A stretch of DNA of 12,593 nucleotides, taken from NCBI GenBank assembly GCA_945871335.1, contig CAMBWM010000045.1, positions 1 to 12,593 of the forward strand, written 5' to 3'. The first letter of the stretch is position 1, and each line of letters starts with the position of its first letter. Of this stretch, positions 1 through 7,676 are shown one piece after another. The notes below the pieces were generated by a model, which was given only the letters and a program-made list of their open reading frames with translations, was not told where the DNA came from and did not search any database. The position numbers and the translations under genes were made by a program. Source of the stretch: Polaromonas sp. YR568 (GTDB lineage Bacteria; Pseudomonadota; Gammaproteobacteria; Burkholderiales; Burkholderiaceae).

Positions 1-1055
1 CGAATGATTTTGAAAACAAATGGAAAAGACGGCAAATCAAAGACCAGCATCACCATGCCTTTGATGCCTGGCGCAATGCGAAAGCGGTCGGTACTGTGGC
101 GCAGATGGTGCAGCAGATCGCGGTAAAAGCTGTTTTTCCCCTGCTTTTGCAAACCCAGCGCACTGTAGATTTCCGCTCTGGGTTTTCGGGGCATCAGGGT
201 GCGCAAAAATTGGACATAGGCGCTAGGGATTTGCATGTCCACCATGAAATAAGCCCGTGCGTAGCTGAACAAAGTTAGCAAGTCGTCTTCGGTGTGCAGG
301 ACCGTGTCGACCGCAAGCTGCCCGGAAGCCGTATGCAGCAAAGGCAAGGCAATGGGGGTCACCTTATAACCATTGATGACCTTGCCGACAACGTAAGCCC
401 CCTTGTTTCTGTAAAACAAATTAGAAAGAATTTGAATTTGGAAGTTGGCTCTGGGAACAAATGGCATGCCCAAAACGCTTTGTAAGAGTTCGGCAACATC
501 AAGGGCATCACGCTCTAAGTCTTCGAACCTGAGGTCCAGCTTGAAGTCGCTCAATAGTTGCGCCCAGGTCTGATGCCAACCGGGGAAATTTGGGTAATAA
601 ACGCGGTAGGCACCGGGTCCAGTGCCGTCCTCAAGTTCGAGATATTCAGTCGAAACCGCTGGCCGAACAAAAATGAAGTCGTTGTGGAAGTAGCTGCGAT
701 GCAGGATCTTGGTGGTCACAGAATTAAAAAATGTCTCTGCCAACTCAGGTTGTTGATGCTCCACCAACAGGCCCACATAGAGCCGCTTGATATCTCGCCA
801 TATTTCTACCGGCAAACTCGACACCGCAAAATCTGTTTCTAAGCGTTGGGTGGCTTCGCCTACACGTTTGTCATAGAACTCTATGCGGTCTCGCATAGCT
901 CGCCGTTGCCCATGCCAATCACCCGTCTCAAAGCGGTGTTTTGCTGCGCGATTGGTCTGGCTGAACATGTTGTAGTGCCGATCGAAGCCCTCCAACATGG
1001 CGCGCGCAATGCCCAGGGCCAGGTTGTCCGGAGAAGTTATCGATGTCATTGCCAT
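1..1055 (-). CDS. aceK: Isocitrate dehydrogenase kinase/phosphatase AceK, C-terminal part cut off by the window edge
   Basis: The reverse strand stays open from an ATG at 1055 to base 1, giving 351 codons with no stop. I translated it by hand and recognised AceK, the bifunctional cytosolic enzyme that phosphorylates and dephosphorylates isocitrate dehydrogenase to switch carbon between the TCA cycle and the glyoxylate shunt. Visible landmarks are RAMLEGFDRHY near residue 19, ETFFNSV, SNLFYRNKGAYVVGK, and RAYFMVDMQIPSAYV. The nucleotide loop APGIKGMVMLVF starts at residue 328 and FKII has its lysine at 349. These match the Escherichia coli ATP-contact residues 315-321 and 336 with a constant offset of 13. 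The helical regulatory half is complete; most of the kinase lobe, including the catalytic aspartate, lies outside the window. A second in-frame ATG at 1049 is an alternative start, and neither has a good ribosome binding site. It is divergent from the acyl-CoA ligase gene. Confidence 0.94.
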   Translation of the reverse strand, partial: MAMTSITSPDNLALGIARAMLEGFDRHYNMFSQTNRAAKHRFETGDWHGQRRAMRDRIEFYDKRVGEATQRLETDFAVSSLPVEIWRDIKRLYVGLLVEHQQPELAETFFNSVTTKILHRSYFHNDFIFVRPAVSTEYLELEDGTGPGAYRVYYPNFPGWHQTWAQLLSDFKLDLRFEDLERDALDVAELLQSVLGMPFVPRANFQIQILSNLFYRNKGAYVVGKVINGYKVTPIALPLLHTASGQLAVDTVLHTEDDLLTLFSYARAYFMVDMQIPSAYVQFLRTLMPRKPRAEIYSALGLQKQGKNSFYRDLLHHLRHSTDRFRIAPGIKGMVMLVFDLPSFPFVFKII

Positions 1056-1142
1056 GGCTTTAGCGTGTATTTGATCGGAGTTTAGACGGGGTCTACCAGC
1101 AAAAGTTTGCCGGATTGGCGAGAAATTACCCATGCAAAGGGC

Positions 1143-1151
1143 TGGTATATT
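1143..1151 (+). promoter_or_regulatory. Candidate extended -10 promoter for the acyl-CoA ligase operon
   Basis: The 132-base divergent region between aceK and the ligase gene becomes strongly AT-rich after about 1145. TGGTATATT at 1143-1151 has the TGn extension followed by a -10-like hexamer. It would give a start of transcription roughly 30 bases before the ATG at 1188. I see no convincing -35 box at the right distance. This is inferred from motif shape only. Confidence 0.25.
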
Positions 1152-1187
1152 GGAAATTCCTTATATAAATTTAATTTATTTAACACC

Positions 1188-2723
1188 ATGAAGCTCACAG
1201 ACTTGCTCAATGCCGGCGCCGATGGAGACATCGCCATCTCTGCTCCCTCCAGAGACTCTCTGAACTTTCTCGGTTTGCGGCACTTGGTCGCCAGCACAGC
1301 AAAGACTCTCAACGATGCGGGTATTGGTCGCAACGACAGAGTCGCCATCGTGCTGCCCAATGGCCCTGAAATGGCCTCATGTTATCTGGCATGCGCCTGT
1401 TCAGTGACCAGTGCCCCGCTGAATCCGGCTTACCGTGTTGACGAGTTCGAGTTCTACTTGGATGACCTGCAAGCCCGTGCGCTCATTATTGAAAAAGGCA
1501 GCAACTCACCGGCTTTGGCAGCTGCTCAAAAATTAGGCATACGAACCATAGAACTGAGCGTGCCTGAAGGCGCTTGTGCTGGCCAGTTCACGCTGGCTGC
1601 TGGCGAACCCGCTCATTGCGATCATGGTGGCAATGCGTCTGCCAGCGACGTCGCCATGATTTTGCACACCTCGGGAACCACCTCCAAGCCCAAACGCGTG
1701 CCGCTCACGGTAGACAATTTATGCGCATCGGCCAAACACATCGCTGCCACCCTTCAGTTCAAACCTCAAGATGTTGGTCTGAACATCATGCCCTTGTTTC
1801 ATATTCATGGCTTGATCGCGGGACTGTTGGCACCCCTTTCTGCGGGTTCTAGCGTTTTTTGTACCCCGGGTTTCAACGCCCTGCGCTTCTTCAAATGGAT
1901 GGATGAGGCCAAACCCACTTGGTACACGGCTGTGCCTACGATGCACTTGGCTATCGCCACACGCGCCAAGCACAATGTGCAGACCATCGCCAGGCACCCC
2001 TTGCGTTTCATACGCTCATCGTCATCGTCCATTCCGCCGCAACTCATTGATCAGATCGAGCGATTGTTCAACGCGCCATTGGTGGAGTCTTACGGTATGA
2101 CCGAAGCGTGTCACCAAATGGCGGCCAACCCACTGCCGCCTTCCAAGCGAAAGCCTGGAACCGTCGGTCAGGCCGCTGGACCGGAAATCCGCATTCTTGG
2201 CGAAGATGGCAGCTTCTTAGCCGCTGGAGAAATCGGCGAGATTGTCATTCGCGGCCCCAATGTCACCCCAGGTTATGAAAATAATGACAAGGCCAATGCG
2301 GATGCCTTTGTCGACGGCTGGTTTCGCACCGGAGATCAAGGTATGTTGGATGATGAAGGCTACCTCAGCATCACTGGACGCTTGAAGGAAATCATCAACC
2401 GCGGCGGCGAGAAGATCAGCCCCAGGGAAATTGATGAAATTTTGCTAGACCATGTGTCTGTCGCCCAGGTGGTGGTCTTTGGTGCGCCACACAAGCGCTT
2501 GGGCGAAGAAGTGGCGGCCATGGTGGTCTTGCATGAGGGTCACGAGTGTTCTGAGCGCGAACTTCAGCTCTTTGTATCGGCCCGTGTGGCTGCTTTCAAG
2601 GTCCCCAAGAAAGTTTTGTTTGTAGAGGAATTGCCCAAGGGCTCTACCGGGAAACTACAACGCATTGGATTAGCGCAGCGCATTGGCCTTGGTTTTGGCT
2701 CGTTTGTACAGGGCGAGTTCTAA
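1188..2723 (+). CDS. AMP-forming acyl-CoA ligase, AAE3/oxalyl-CoA synthetase-like
   Basis: This 511-residue ANL-superfamily enzyme would activate a carboxylate with ATP to an acyl-adenylate and pass it to CoA in the cytosol. Numbering from the ATG at 1188, the phosphate loop LHTSGTTSKPKRVP lies at about 159-172, the YGMTEA motif at 302-307, WFRTGD at 378-383, the hinge region GRLKEIINRGGEKISP at 397-412, and the catalytic lysine is K489 in PKGSTGKLQR. The blocks MPLFHIHGLIAGLL, TWYTAVPTMH and LRFIRSSSSS closely resemble plant AAE3 and yeast Pcs60, which are oxalyl-CoA synthetases, so oxalate or a similar small acid is a reasonable guess but not shown. The frame stays open back to an ATG at 1107. 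I prefer 1188 because the extra 27 residues come from AT-rich sequence and family homology begins at LTDLLNAG. No clear ribosome binding site precedes it. It is followed after 3 bases by a reductase gene, so the two are probably co-transcribed. Confidence 0.9.
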   Translation: MKLTDLLNAGADGDIAISAPSRDSLNFLGLRHLVASTAKTLNDAGIGRNDRVAIVLPNGPEMASCYLACACSVTSAPLNPAYRVDEFEFYLDDLQARALIIEKGSNSPALAAAQKLGIRTIELSVPEGACAGQFTLAAGEPAHCDHGGNASASDVAMILHTSGTTSKPKRVPLTVDNLCASAKHIAATLQFKPQDVGLNIMPLFHIHGLIAGLLAPLSAGSSVFCTPGFNALRFFKWMDEAKPTWYTAVPTMHLAIATRAKHNVQTIARHPLRFIRSSSSSIPPQLIDQIERLFNAPLVESYGMTEACHQMAANPLPPSKRKPGTVGQAAGPEIRILGEDGSFLAAGEIGEIVIRGPNVTPGYENNDKANADAFVDGWFRTGDQGMLDDEGYLSITGRLKEIINRGGEKISPREIDEILLDHVSVAQVVVFGAPHKRLGEEVAAMVVLHEGHECSERELQLFVSARVAAFKVPKKVLFVEELPKGSTGKLQRIGLAQRIGLGFGSFVQGEF

Positions 2724-2726
2724 GTC

Positions 2727-3734
2727 ATGAAGTACACCATCGTCGGCGCTGGCGCCATTGGCGGTTACTTGGGCGCCAAACTGGCACTGGCCGGGGAAGA
2801 CGTCACCTTCATTGCCCGCAACCGTAACCTTGAGGCCATCAACGCCCGTGGAATGACACTGCATTTGCCAGATGGCAGTACGCAGCAAGCCAACAATGTT
2901 CGCGCTGTGCAGGACACAGCTGAGGCAGGCCCACAGGACGTGGTGTTGCTCACCACCAAAGCGCATCAGCTGCTCGACTTGGTGCCTGGCATGCAAGCAC
3001 TCTTTGGCCCAGAGACCATGGTGGTCAGCATGGTGAACGGCATTCCCTGGTGGTACTTCCAGAAGCTCGGCGGCGCCTACGACGCTCGCCAGTTACGCAG
3101 CGTCGACCCTGACGGTGCACTGGGCGCTGGCATCGAGGTCAAGCGCATCATCGGTGGCATCGTCTACCCAGCTGCCGAATTGTTAGAGCCCGGCGTGGTG
3201 AAGGTCATTGAAGGCAACCGCTTCACACTGGGTGAGTTGGACAACCAACGCAGCCCACGAATTGAGGCGCTGAGCAAGTCCATGATGGCCGCAGGCTTTA
3301 AAGCACCCGTCTCGCGCGACATCCGCTCAGAAATTTGGGTCAAGCTCTGGGGCAACCTCACCTTTAACCCTGTGAGTGCGCTCAGCCACGCCACGCTAGA
3401 AGACATTTGCACTTACCCGCTCACGCGGGAATTGGCTCAGCGCATGATGGAAGAAGCTCAGCGCGTCGGTGAAAAGCTGTGCGTGACATTCAAAGTGACC
3501 GTTGACCAACGCATTGCCGGCGCCCAAGCGGTGGGTGCGCACAAGACATCCATGCTGCAAGACGTGGAGCAGGGTCGCGCCTTGGAGTTGGAAGCGCTTT
3601 TGGGCAGCGTCGTGGAATTGGCGCGCATCACCGATTCCCCGACCCCGACCCTGGACGCCATCTACGCAGTCACATCCTTGTTGTCTCACACCTTGACGCA
3701 GCAAGCTGGCAAGCTGGCGCTTCAAAAAGCCTGA
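2727..3734 (+). CDS. Ketopantoate reductase family (PanE/ApbA-like) oxidoreductase
   Basis: This 335-residue cytosolic NAD(P)H-dependent reductase has the family's N-terminal Rossmann domain and C-terminal helical domain. The dinucleotide motif GAGAIGG sits at residues 7-13. The asparagine of VNGIPWW is N104. The helix IWVKLWGNLTFNP gives K206, N210 and N214, and S275 and E287 follow. These five match E. coli PanE K176, N180, N184, S244 and E256 in identity and exact spacing, and N104 fits its N98, so the active site looks intact. Family members reduce 2-dehydropantoate to pantoate for CoA synthesis, but many longer paralogs like this one have unknown substrates. The ATG is 3 bases after the ligase stop, so the genes probably form one operon. 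A linked role in acyl-CoA or 2-oxo-acid metabolism is plausible but inferred. No clear terminator follows the stop. Confidence 0.88.
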   Translation: MKYTIVGAGAIGGYLGAKLALAGEDVTFIARNRNLEAINARGMTLHLPDGSTQQANNVRAVQDTAEAGPQDVVLLTTKAHQLLDLVPGMQALFGPETMVVSMVNGIPWWYFQKLGGAYDARQLRSVDPDGALGAGIEVKRIIGGIVYPAAELLEPGVVKVIEGNRFTLGELDNQRSPRIEALSKSMMAAGFKAPVSRDIRSEIWVKLWGNLTFNPVSALSHATLEDICTYPLTRELAQRMMEEAQRVGEKLCVTFKVTVDQRIAGAQAVGAHKTSMLQDVEQGRALELEALLGSVVELARITDSPTPTLDAIYAVTSLLSHTLTQQAGKLALQKA

Positions 3735-3763
3735 AACGCTCAACCAGTGGCGCAGTGCAGATT

Positions 3764-3862
3764 TCAGCCGTAGCGGTTGCTGAGCAAACCCAGGCCGTCT
3801 ATTTCTATCTCCACTTCGGTGCCCGCGCATGGGCGTATGGTGGCCCCGAGCTTAATTTCGTG
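3764..3862 (-). pseudogene. 3' remnant of a fumarylacetoacetate hydrolase-family gene
   Basis: Reading leftward, the frame GATIRPCAGTEVEIEIDG, then LGLLSNRYG and a TGA at 3766-3764, resembles the C-terminal end of FAH-family proteins. In that family the last strand usually reads like GDEVEVEIDGLGxLxNRV. The upstream part is missing: continuing back in the same frame soon leads to unfamiliar residues and then a stop, and there is no catalytic FAH core. I therefore read it as gene debris left between the reductase gene and the phn operon. The resemblance rests on about 26 residues, so chance similarity is possible. Confidence 0.5.
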
Positions 3863-3982
3863 ACGCTTAACGCAATTTATGCTGCAAAAACCTGCGCTTT
3901 AATCTGAGCACTGCAGCTTATTCTGGACTCCAAATTCTCGTGAAACTGAGCCATGGTCATCAATTGGGGCTCACGGTTAGGA

Positions 3983-4816
3983 TCAATGAAGATTTTTGCC
4001 AATAATGGAGAAACGAATCTTTGAACACAGCCAATCAATAACAGACACCACCAAAAGGATCATCAAAATGATAAATGAAACATTTTGAAATTCAAGTATC
4101 CTAATTTGCTCTGACAATATCAACCCAATGCCGCCGGCTCCAACAATACCAATAATGGTGGCACTGCGTGTATTTGACTCAAAATAATATAAAACTTGAC
4201 TTAGAAAAACAGGTAAAACTTGGGGAATAATGGCAAAACGAATTTGATGAAGGCTGTTCCCGCCTGTTGAAGCTATTCCATCAACAGGCTTTCGATCAGC
4301 TGCTTCAATGGCCTCAGAAAATAATTTACCGAAAGAACCAATATCCGCACAAACTATAGCAAGTAAACCTGCAAAAGGTCCAAGCCCAACAACATTGATC
4401 CATATGAGCGCCCAAATGAGAATATCTACACCACGAATAGTGTCAAAGGATCTACGGGCAAGGAAATGGACTATGCGATTAATTGTTGTATTTCTAGCAG
4501 CCAGCACTGCTAAGGGTAAAGCAATAATTGCCGCCAACAAGGTACCCAGGAATGCGATGGCAACCGTCTCACCCATTGCTTTGAGGTAGGTGTAAAAAGT
4601 GGACCAGGAACCAGCGCTTGGGGGAAACATCAAACGAACAACGTCCAGCAATCCTGTGAAGCCGTTGAATAACCGCAAGAAACTGAAATCCAACTTGACT
4701 AAGCTGACAGCAAATAAAACCAAGAAAAAGAAAGCCACAGATATTGTTACAACACCATGACGAGTAATTTTTTTAAAGTACTGAGGAAATTTATTTCGAA
4801 TAGCCAATGCATTCAT
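3983..4816 (-). CDS. phnE: Phosphonate/phosphite-type ABC transporter permease, second PhnE
   Basis: This 277-residue inner-membrane permease is the second of two tandem PhnE subunits. A hydrophobic segment at about 22-40 is followed by a BPD-type permease domain with several membrane helices. The cytoplasmic coupling loop at about 160-200 (GKLFSEAIEAADRKPVDG, then STGGN and IRFAIIPQVLP) is the family's EAA-like contact for the ATPase PhnC. VGAGGIGLILSEQIR follows, then a last helix and the end CSKIRFSIIGK. Its ATG overlaps the end of the preceding permease gene by 4 bases (ATGA), indicating translational coupling and a heterodimeric channel. Base composition is strikingly AT-rich compared with the aceK side and the right flank. 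It is the last intact gene of the operon; no catabolic phn gene follows. The substrate could be phosphonate, phosphite or a related compound, since permease sequence does not tell. Confidence 0.92.
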   Translation of the reverse strand: MNALAIRNKFPQYFKKITRHGVVTISVAFFFLVLFAVSLVKLDFSFLRLFNGFTGLLDVVRLMFPPSAGSWSTFYTYLKAMGETVAIAFLGTLLAAIIALPLAVLAARNTTINRIVHFLARRSFDTIRGVDILIWALIWINVVGLGPFAGLLAIVCADIGSFGKLFSEAIEAADRKPVDGIASTGGNSLHQIRFAIIPQVLPVFLSQVLYYFESNTRSATIIGIVGAGGIGLILSEQIRILEFQNVSFIILMILLVVSVIDWLCSKIRFSIIGKNLH

Positions 4817-5685
4817 TTGTAAACCTCTGTACCGATTAACGAATGACGTAATTTTTCGGTTAATCCATCAATAATCATCACAGTTAATATGATAAGAATC
4901 AATAAGGCGCTTACATCCGAATAATAAAATTTACGAATGGCTGAAATGAGAGTTTCACCAATACCCCCAGCCCCAACGAAACCCAGGACTGCAGCTCCAC
5001 GAACATTAATCTCAAAGCGAAGCAAGCTATAACTTGCAAAATTTGACAAAACTTGAGGTATTACGGCAAACCGAATTTTTTCTAGCCAGTTGCCGCCTGT
5101 TGCAATGACACCTTGTACTGGCTTCATGTCAACGTTTTCAACTACCTCAGCAAACAATTTACCTAGCGCCCCCATGGTATGGATGGCGATGGCCAGTACG
5201 CCTGCAACAGGACCCAAGCCAAAAGCAAATACAAAAATTAACGCAAAAACAATTTCCGGAACTGTTCGAGAAAACTCCATGAACCTTCTAGTCACGAACA
5301 CCAGATACGCACTTCGAGTCATGTTTTTGCTGGCCATAAAGCACAGCAGCACAGCACCCAGGGCACCCAGCACAGTACCAACATAAGCCATCATCAGGGT
5401 TTCAAGTAGCAACCATAGCCACTTGTTTAAGCCCCAGAACCATTCAAAAGGGTCACGAATCGCAGCAAGACCAGAGTCGAGATAAAAAATTCTTCCGATA
5501 TAACTGGTGAAATTACCAATATTTTCATAGAACTTAAACAAATCAACTTCAGCTCCCCATGCCGCCAAAAGTGATAACAAAACTACCACGACCACACCCA
5601 TTACCAACTGCCAACGACGTTGCTGCGTGGCCAGTTGATAGGCGCCCAGTAAGGGGTTGTTCGCCAAAAATAATGGAGTGGTCAT
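4813..5685 (-). CDS. phnE: Phosphonate/phosphite-type ABC transporter permease, first PhnE
   Basis: This 290-residue inner-membrane permease is the partner of the PhnE encoded immediately downstream. A first membrane segment lies at about 27-45, followed by a long periplasmic stretch with aromatic residues (FWGLNKWLWLLLET), then the permease core from about 95. The coupling loop at 170-210 reads GALGKLFAEVVENVDMKP, VIATGGNWLEKIRFAVIPQ. FVGAGGIGETLISAIR at about 236-251 is the conserved family motif. It begins 27 bases after the phnD stop and overlaps the next permease by 4 bases. In the 60 bases 4801-4860 at its 3' end I count 22 G or C, far below the right-hand flank, which suggests the cluster was acquired. 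The ribosome binding site is weak, so expression may depend on coupling from phnD. Family assignment is firm; substrate is not. Confidence 0.92.
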   Translation of the reverse strand: MTTPLFLANNPLLGAYQLATQQRRWQLVMGVVVVVLLSLLAAWGAEVDLFKFYENIGNFTSYIGRIFYLDSGLAAIRDPFEWFWGLNKWLWLLLETLMMAYVGTVLGALGAVLLCFMASKNMTRSAYLVFVTRRFMEFSRTVPEIVFALIFVFAFGLGPVAGVLAIAIHTMGALGKLFAEVVENVDMKPVQGVIATGGNWLEKIRFAVIPQVLSNFASYSLLRFEINVRGAAVLGFVGAGGIGETLISAIRKFYYSDVSALLILIILTVMIIDGLTEKLRHSLIGTEVYK

Positions 5686-5712
5686 GGAAGTTAAGTGCTA
5701 TGCGGGCAGAAT

Positions 5713-6603
5713 TTACTTCTTACGCAACTGGTCAACAAAGGCGTTCATGGCAACCACTGGCTCAAACTCTTTGTGGGTAACTGTCACAAATGGGTCGTTT
5801 TTGCCGTCGGACAATTTGTCAAAAGCGGCTTTATTCTTGGTATGGGCCTGCAAGAAAGCTTGTGAAATTTTGGCTTTCAGATCGGCTGGAAGGCTGTCCA
5901 AGTAGGCCACTGGTGAGGCGGGAATCAAGTCAGATTTAAAGATGATTCGGAAGTCCTCTTTCTTGACCATACCCTTGGTCACCATGCGCATCAGTTCTGA
6001 GTCTTCTTCGCTATTCCACCAGTTTGCGGCCACATCTACCGTGCCCTGCTGGAGCGCCATCACCGCATTGACATGGCTGCCGGTGTAAACAACTTTGCCG
6101 AAATAGGTATCAGGGTTGATACTCATTTTGTCTAACGCAAAGCGTGGAACCACATTACCCGATGTTGAGTTGGGATCTACCAGGCCAAAATTCTTGCCCT
6201 TCAAATCCGCAATTGTTTTGTATGTTGAATTGGCTTTTGTATAAAACACCGCGTAGTAACCACGAACGCCGCCCTTGGCAGTCTCGGTTACAAAGGGTGT
6301 GATTTTTGCGCCTGTCATACGCGCGCGCGCATATGATGTAGGGCCGTAATAGCCAATGTGAATCTGGCCAGCACGTTGACCTTCGATCACGGCGGCATAG
6401 TCAGAGGCCACACGCAGTGTGACTTTGAGACCGGTCTCTTTAGAGAGGTATTCCAAGAAGTCCTTGTAACGCTCTCCCACCATACCTGCGTTTTCAGCAG
6501 GTACAACAGCAAAAATCAATTCCGTTGGGGCTGTCTGGGCTTGTGCGCCAGCAGAAATAGCAGACACGACGGCAAGAGCCATCAAATGACGACGATTAAA
6601 CAT
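5713..6603 (-). CDS. phnD: Periplasmic phosphonate-binding protein PhnD-like
   Basis: This 296-residue solute-binding protein would capture the substrate in the periplasm and deliver it to the PhnE pair. It starts with a classic signal peptide: MFNRRHLMALAVVSAISAG, with probable cleavage after AQAQ near residue 23. Family features follow in order: IFAVVPAENAGMVGERYKDF, a DYAAVIEGQRAGQIHIGYYG segment, and GPTSYARA, whose Thr/Ser typically contact the phosphonate oxygens. FYTKANS, the domain-crossing GKNFGLVDPNSTSGNVVP block and WWNSEEDSELMRMV come after. A strong ribosome binding site (AAGGAG on the coding strand, 6616-6611) sits 7 bases before the ATG. It lies 60 bases after phnC. Homologs include PhnD (aminoethylphosphonate) and PtxB (phosphite); I cannot choose between them from the sequence. 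Confidence 0.93.
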   Translation of the reverse strand: MFNRRHLMALAVVSAISAGAQAQTAPTELIFAVVPAENAGMVGERYKDFLEYLSKETGLKVTLRVASDYAAVIEGQRAGQIHIGYYGPTSYARARMTGAKITPFVTETAKGGVRGYYAVFYTKANSTYKTIADLKGKNFGLVDPNSTSGNVVPRFALDKMSINPDTYFGKVVYTGSHVNAVMALQQGTVDVAANWWNSEEDSELMRMVTKGMVKKEDFRIIFKSDLIPASPVAYLDSLPADLKAKISQAFLQAHTKNKAAFDKLSDGKNDPFVTVTHKEFEPVVAMNAFVDQLRKK

Positions 6604-6663
6604 AAAAAAACTCCTTGAGGGATGATGAAAATGCCAAAGTAATTGGCTGGGAGGGGAACTCAG

Positions 6664-7443
6664 CTATGCAGCTTCAAGTACTGAATCAGCAACTTCACTG
6701 ACCATAGAAGCCTCAACGCCGTAGAGCTTGCTAACAAACGAGTCCGTCAGTTGAGCCGGCTTTCCATCAAAGACCACTTCGCCAGCGGTGAGTCCCACCA
6801 AGCGGTCGCAGTATTGACGGGCTATGTCCAATGAATGCAGGTTGCAGAGCACAGTGATGCCGAATTCCTCATTGATGGTTTTGAGGGCATCCATAACTGC
6901 TTTGGAGTTACGGGGGTCAAGTGATGCGATGGGCTCGTCTGCCAAAATAATATTAGGCTCTTGGATCAAAGCGCGGCAAATGGCCACGCGCTGCTGTTGC
7001 CCACCTGACAGTTGATCGCAACGTTTGGACGCAAACTCTGCCATGTCAAAACGCTGCAAAGCAGATAGGGCTCGAATCTTGTCATCGTCTGACCAAATTT
7101 GCAGCAGCGAGCGCCAAGAAGGAACTGTGGTCAATCGCCCCATCAACACATTGGTCAGCACATCAAGTCGACCAATCAAATTGAATTGCTGAAACACCAT
7201 TGCGCAGTTACGGCGCCACTCACGCAATTGTTGACCCTTCAGGTCAGACACCACCACAGAATCCATTTGTATAGTGCCAGAGGTGGGGTCTTCCAGGCGG
7301 TTGATCATGCGCAGCAAGGTAGATTTTCCTGCACCAGATCGTCCAATCACTCCCACAAAACTACCCGGCTTGACAGTCAAGCTGATACCGTTGACCGCAT
7401 TTGTGGACCCGTAGCTTTTAACCAGATGAGAAATTTTCAGCAT
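6664..7443 (-). CDS. phnC: Phosphonate/phosphite-type ABC transporter ATP-binding protein PhnC
   Basis: This 259-residue cytoplasmic ATPase energises the importer encoded downstream. The Walker A motif GRSGAGKS is at 34-41, the Q-loop at VFQQFNL (85-86), the signature LSGGQQQR at 145-152, Walker B IILADEP at 165-171 with catalytic E170, the D-loop SLDP after it, and the switch histidine is H203 in NLHSLDIA. The length and the [15 protein letters not shown] block are typical of PhnC. It is the first gene of the operon. AAGGA lies 5 bases before the ATG on the coding strand. Its C-terminal 20 residues ([12 protein letters not shown] and before) extend slightly past the usual family end. The upstream 230 bases contain no clear Pho-box that I can recognise. 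Confidence 0.93.
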   Translation of the reverse strand: MLKISHLVKSYGSTNAVNGISLTVKPGSFVGVIGRSGAGKSTLLRMINRLEDPTSGTIQMDSVVVSDLKGQQLREWRRNCAMVFQQFNLIGRLDVLTNVLMGRLTTVPSWRSLLQIWSDDDKIRALSALQRFDMAEFASKRCDQLSGGQQQRVAICRALIQEPNIILADEPIASLDPRNSKAVMDALKTINEEFGITVLCNLHSLDIARQYCDRLVGLTAGEVVFDGKPAQLTDSFVSKLYGVEASMVSEVADSVLEAA

Positions 7444-7587
7444 AAAAATCCTTGTAATTTTTTATGCTATTTGGAAAATGTGGCAAAGGCATGACTATTG
7501 AAAGAAGATTTCAAGACAGCAATAAGACCGGCTCACAAACCCAACTGAAGGCCTCAACGGCCATTCATTCACTACGCTGAGGTCAAC

Positions 7588-7604
7588 AAAGCGAAGTACG
7601 CTTT
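7588..7604. other. Short hairpin upstream of the phn operon
   Basis: AAAGCG and CGCTTT form a perfect 6-bp stem with a 5-base loop. It lies in the 233-base non-coding stretch between phnC and the phnE remnant. There is no long run of T after it on either strand, so a Rho-independent terminator is doubtful. I see no other convincing signal in 7490-7676. Confidence 0.3.
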
Positions 7605-7676
7605 TCGCAATCCCTCTAGAACATTTAGCATTAAAGAAGTTTGAGCCCGTTTGTGTTTACGCCGTTCTTTGAAGGC

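Noticed and set aside
96..842. Several forward-strand open frames of 60-94 codons
   Set aside because: They lie antisense to aceK, whose reverse frame is continuous and clearly homologous to a known enzyme.
1107..1187. N-terminal extension of the acyl-CoA ligase from an earlier ATG
   Set aside because: The 27 extra residues derive from AT-rich intergenic sequence and precede the point where family similarity begins; the ATG at 1188 is the better start.
7459..7486. Sigma-70-like promoter for phnC (TTGCCA, 16 bases, TAAAAA on the reverse strand)
   Set aside because: The transcript would begin almost at the ribosome binding site, only about 9 bases before the ATG, and the -10 match is weak.
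7588..7604. Rho-independent terminator of the phnE relic or a neighbouring gene
   Set aside because: The 6-bp stem has no T-run on either strand, and it lies upstream of the relic on its coding strand.
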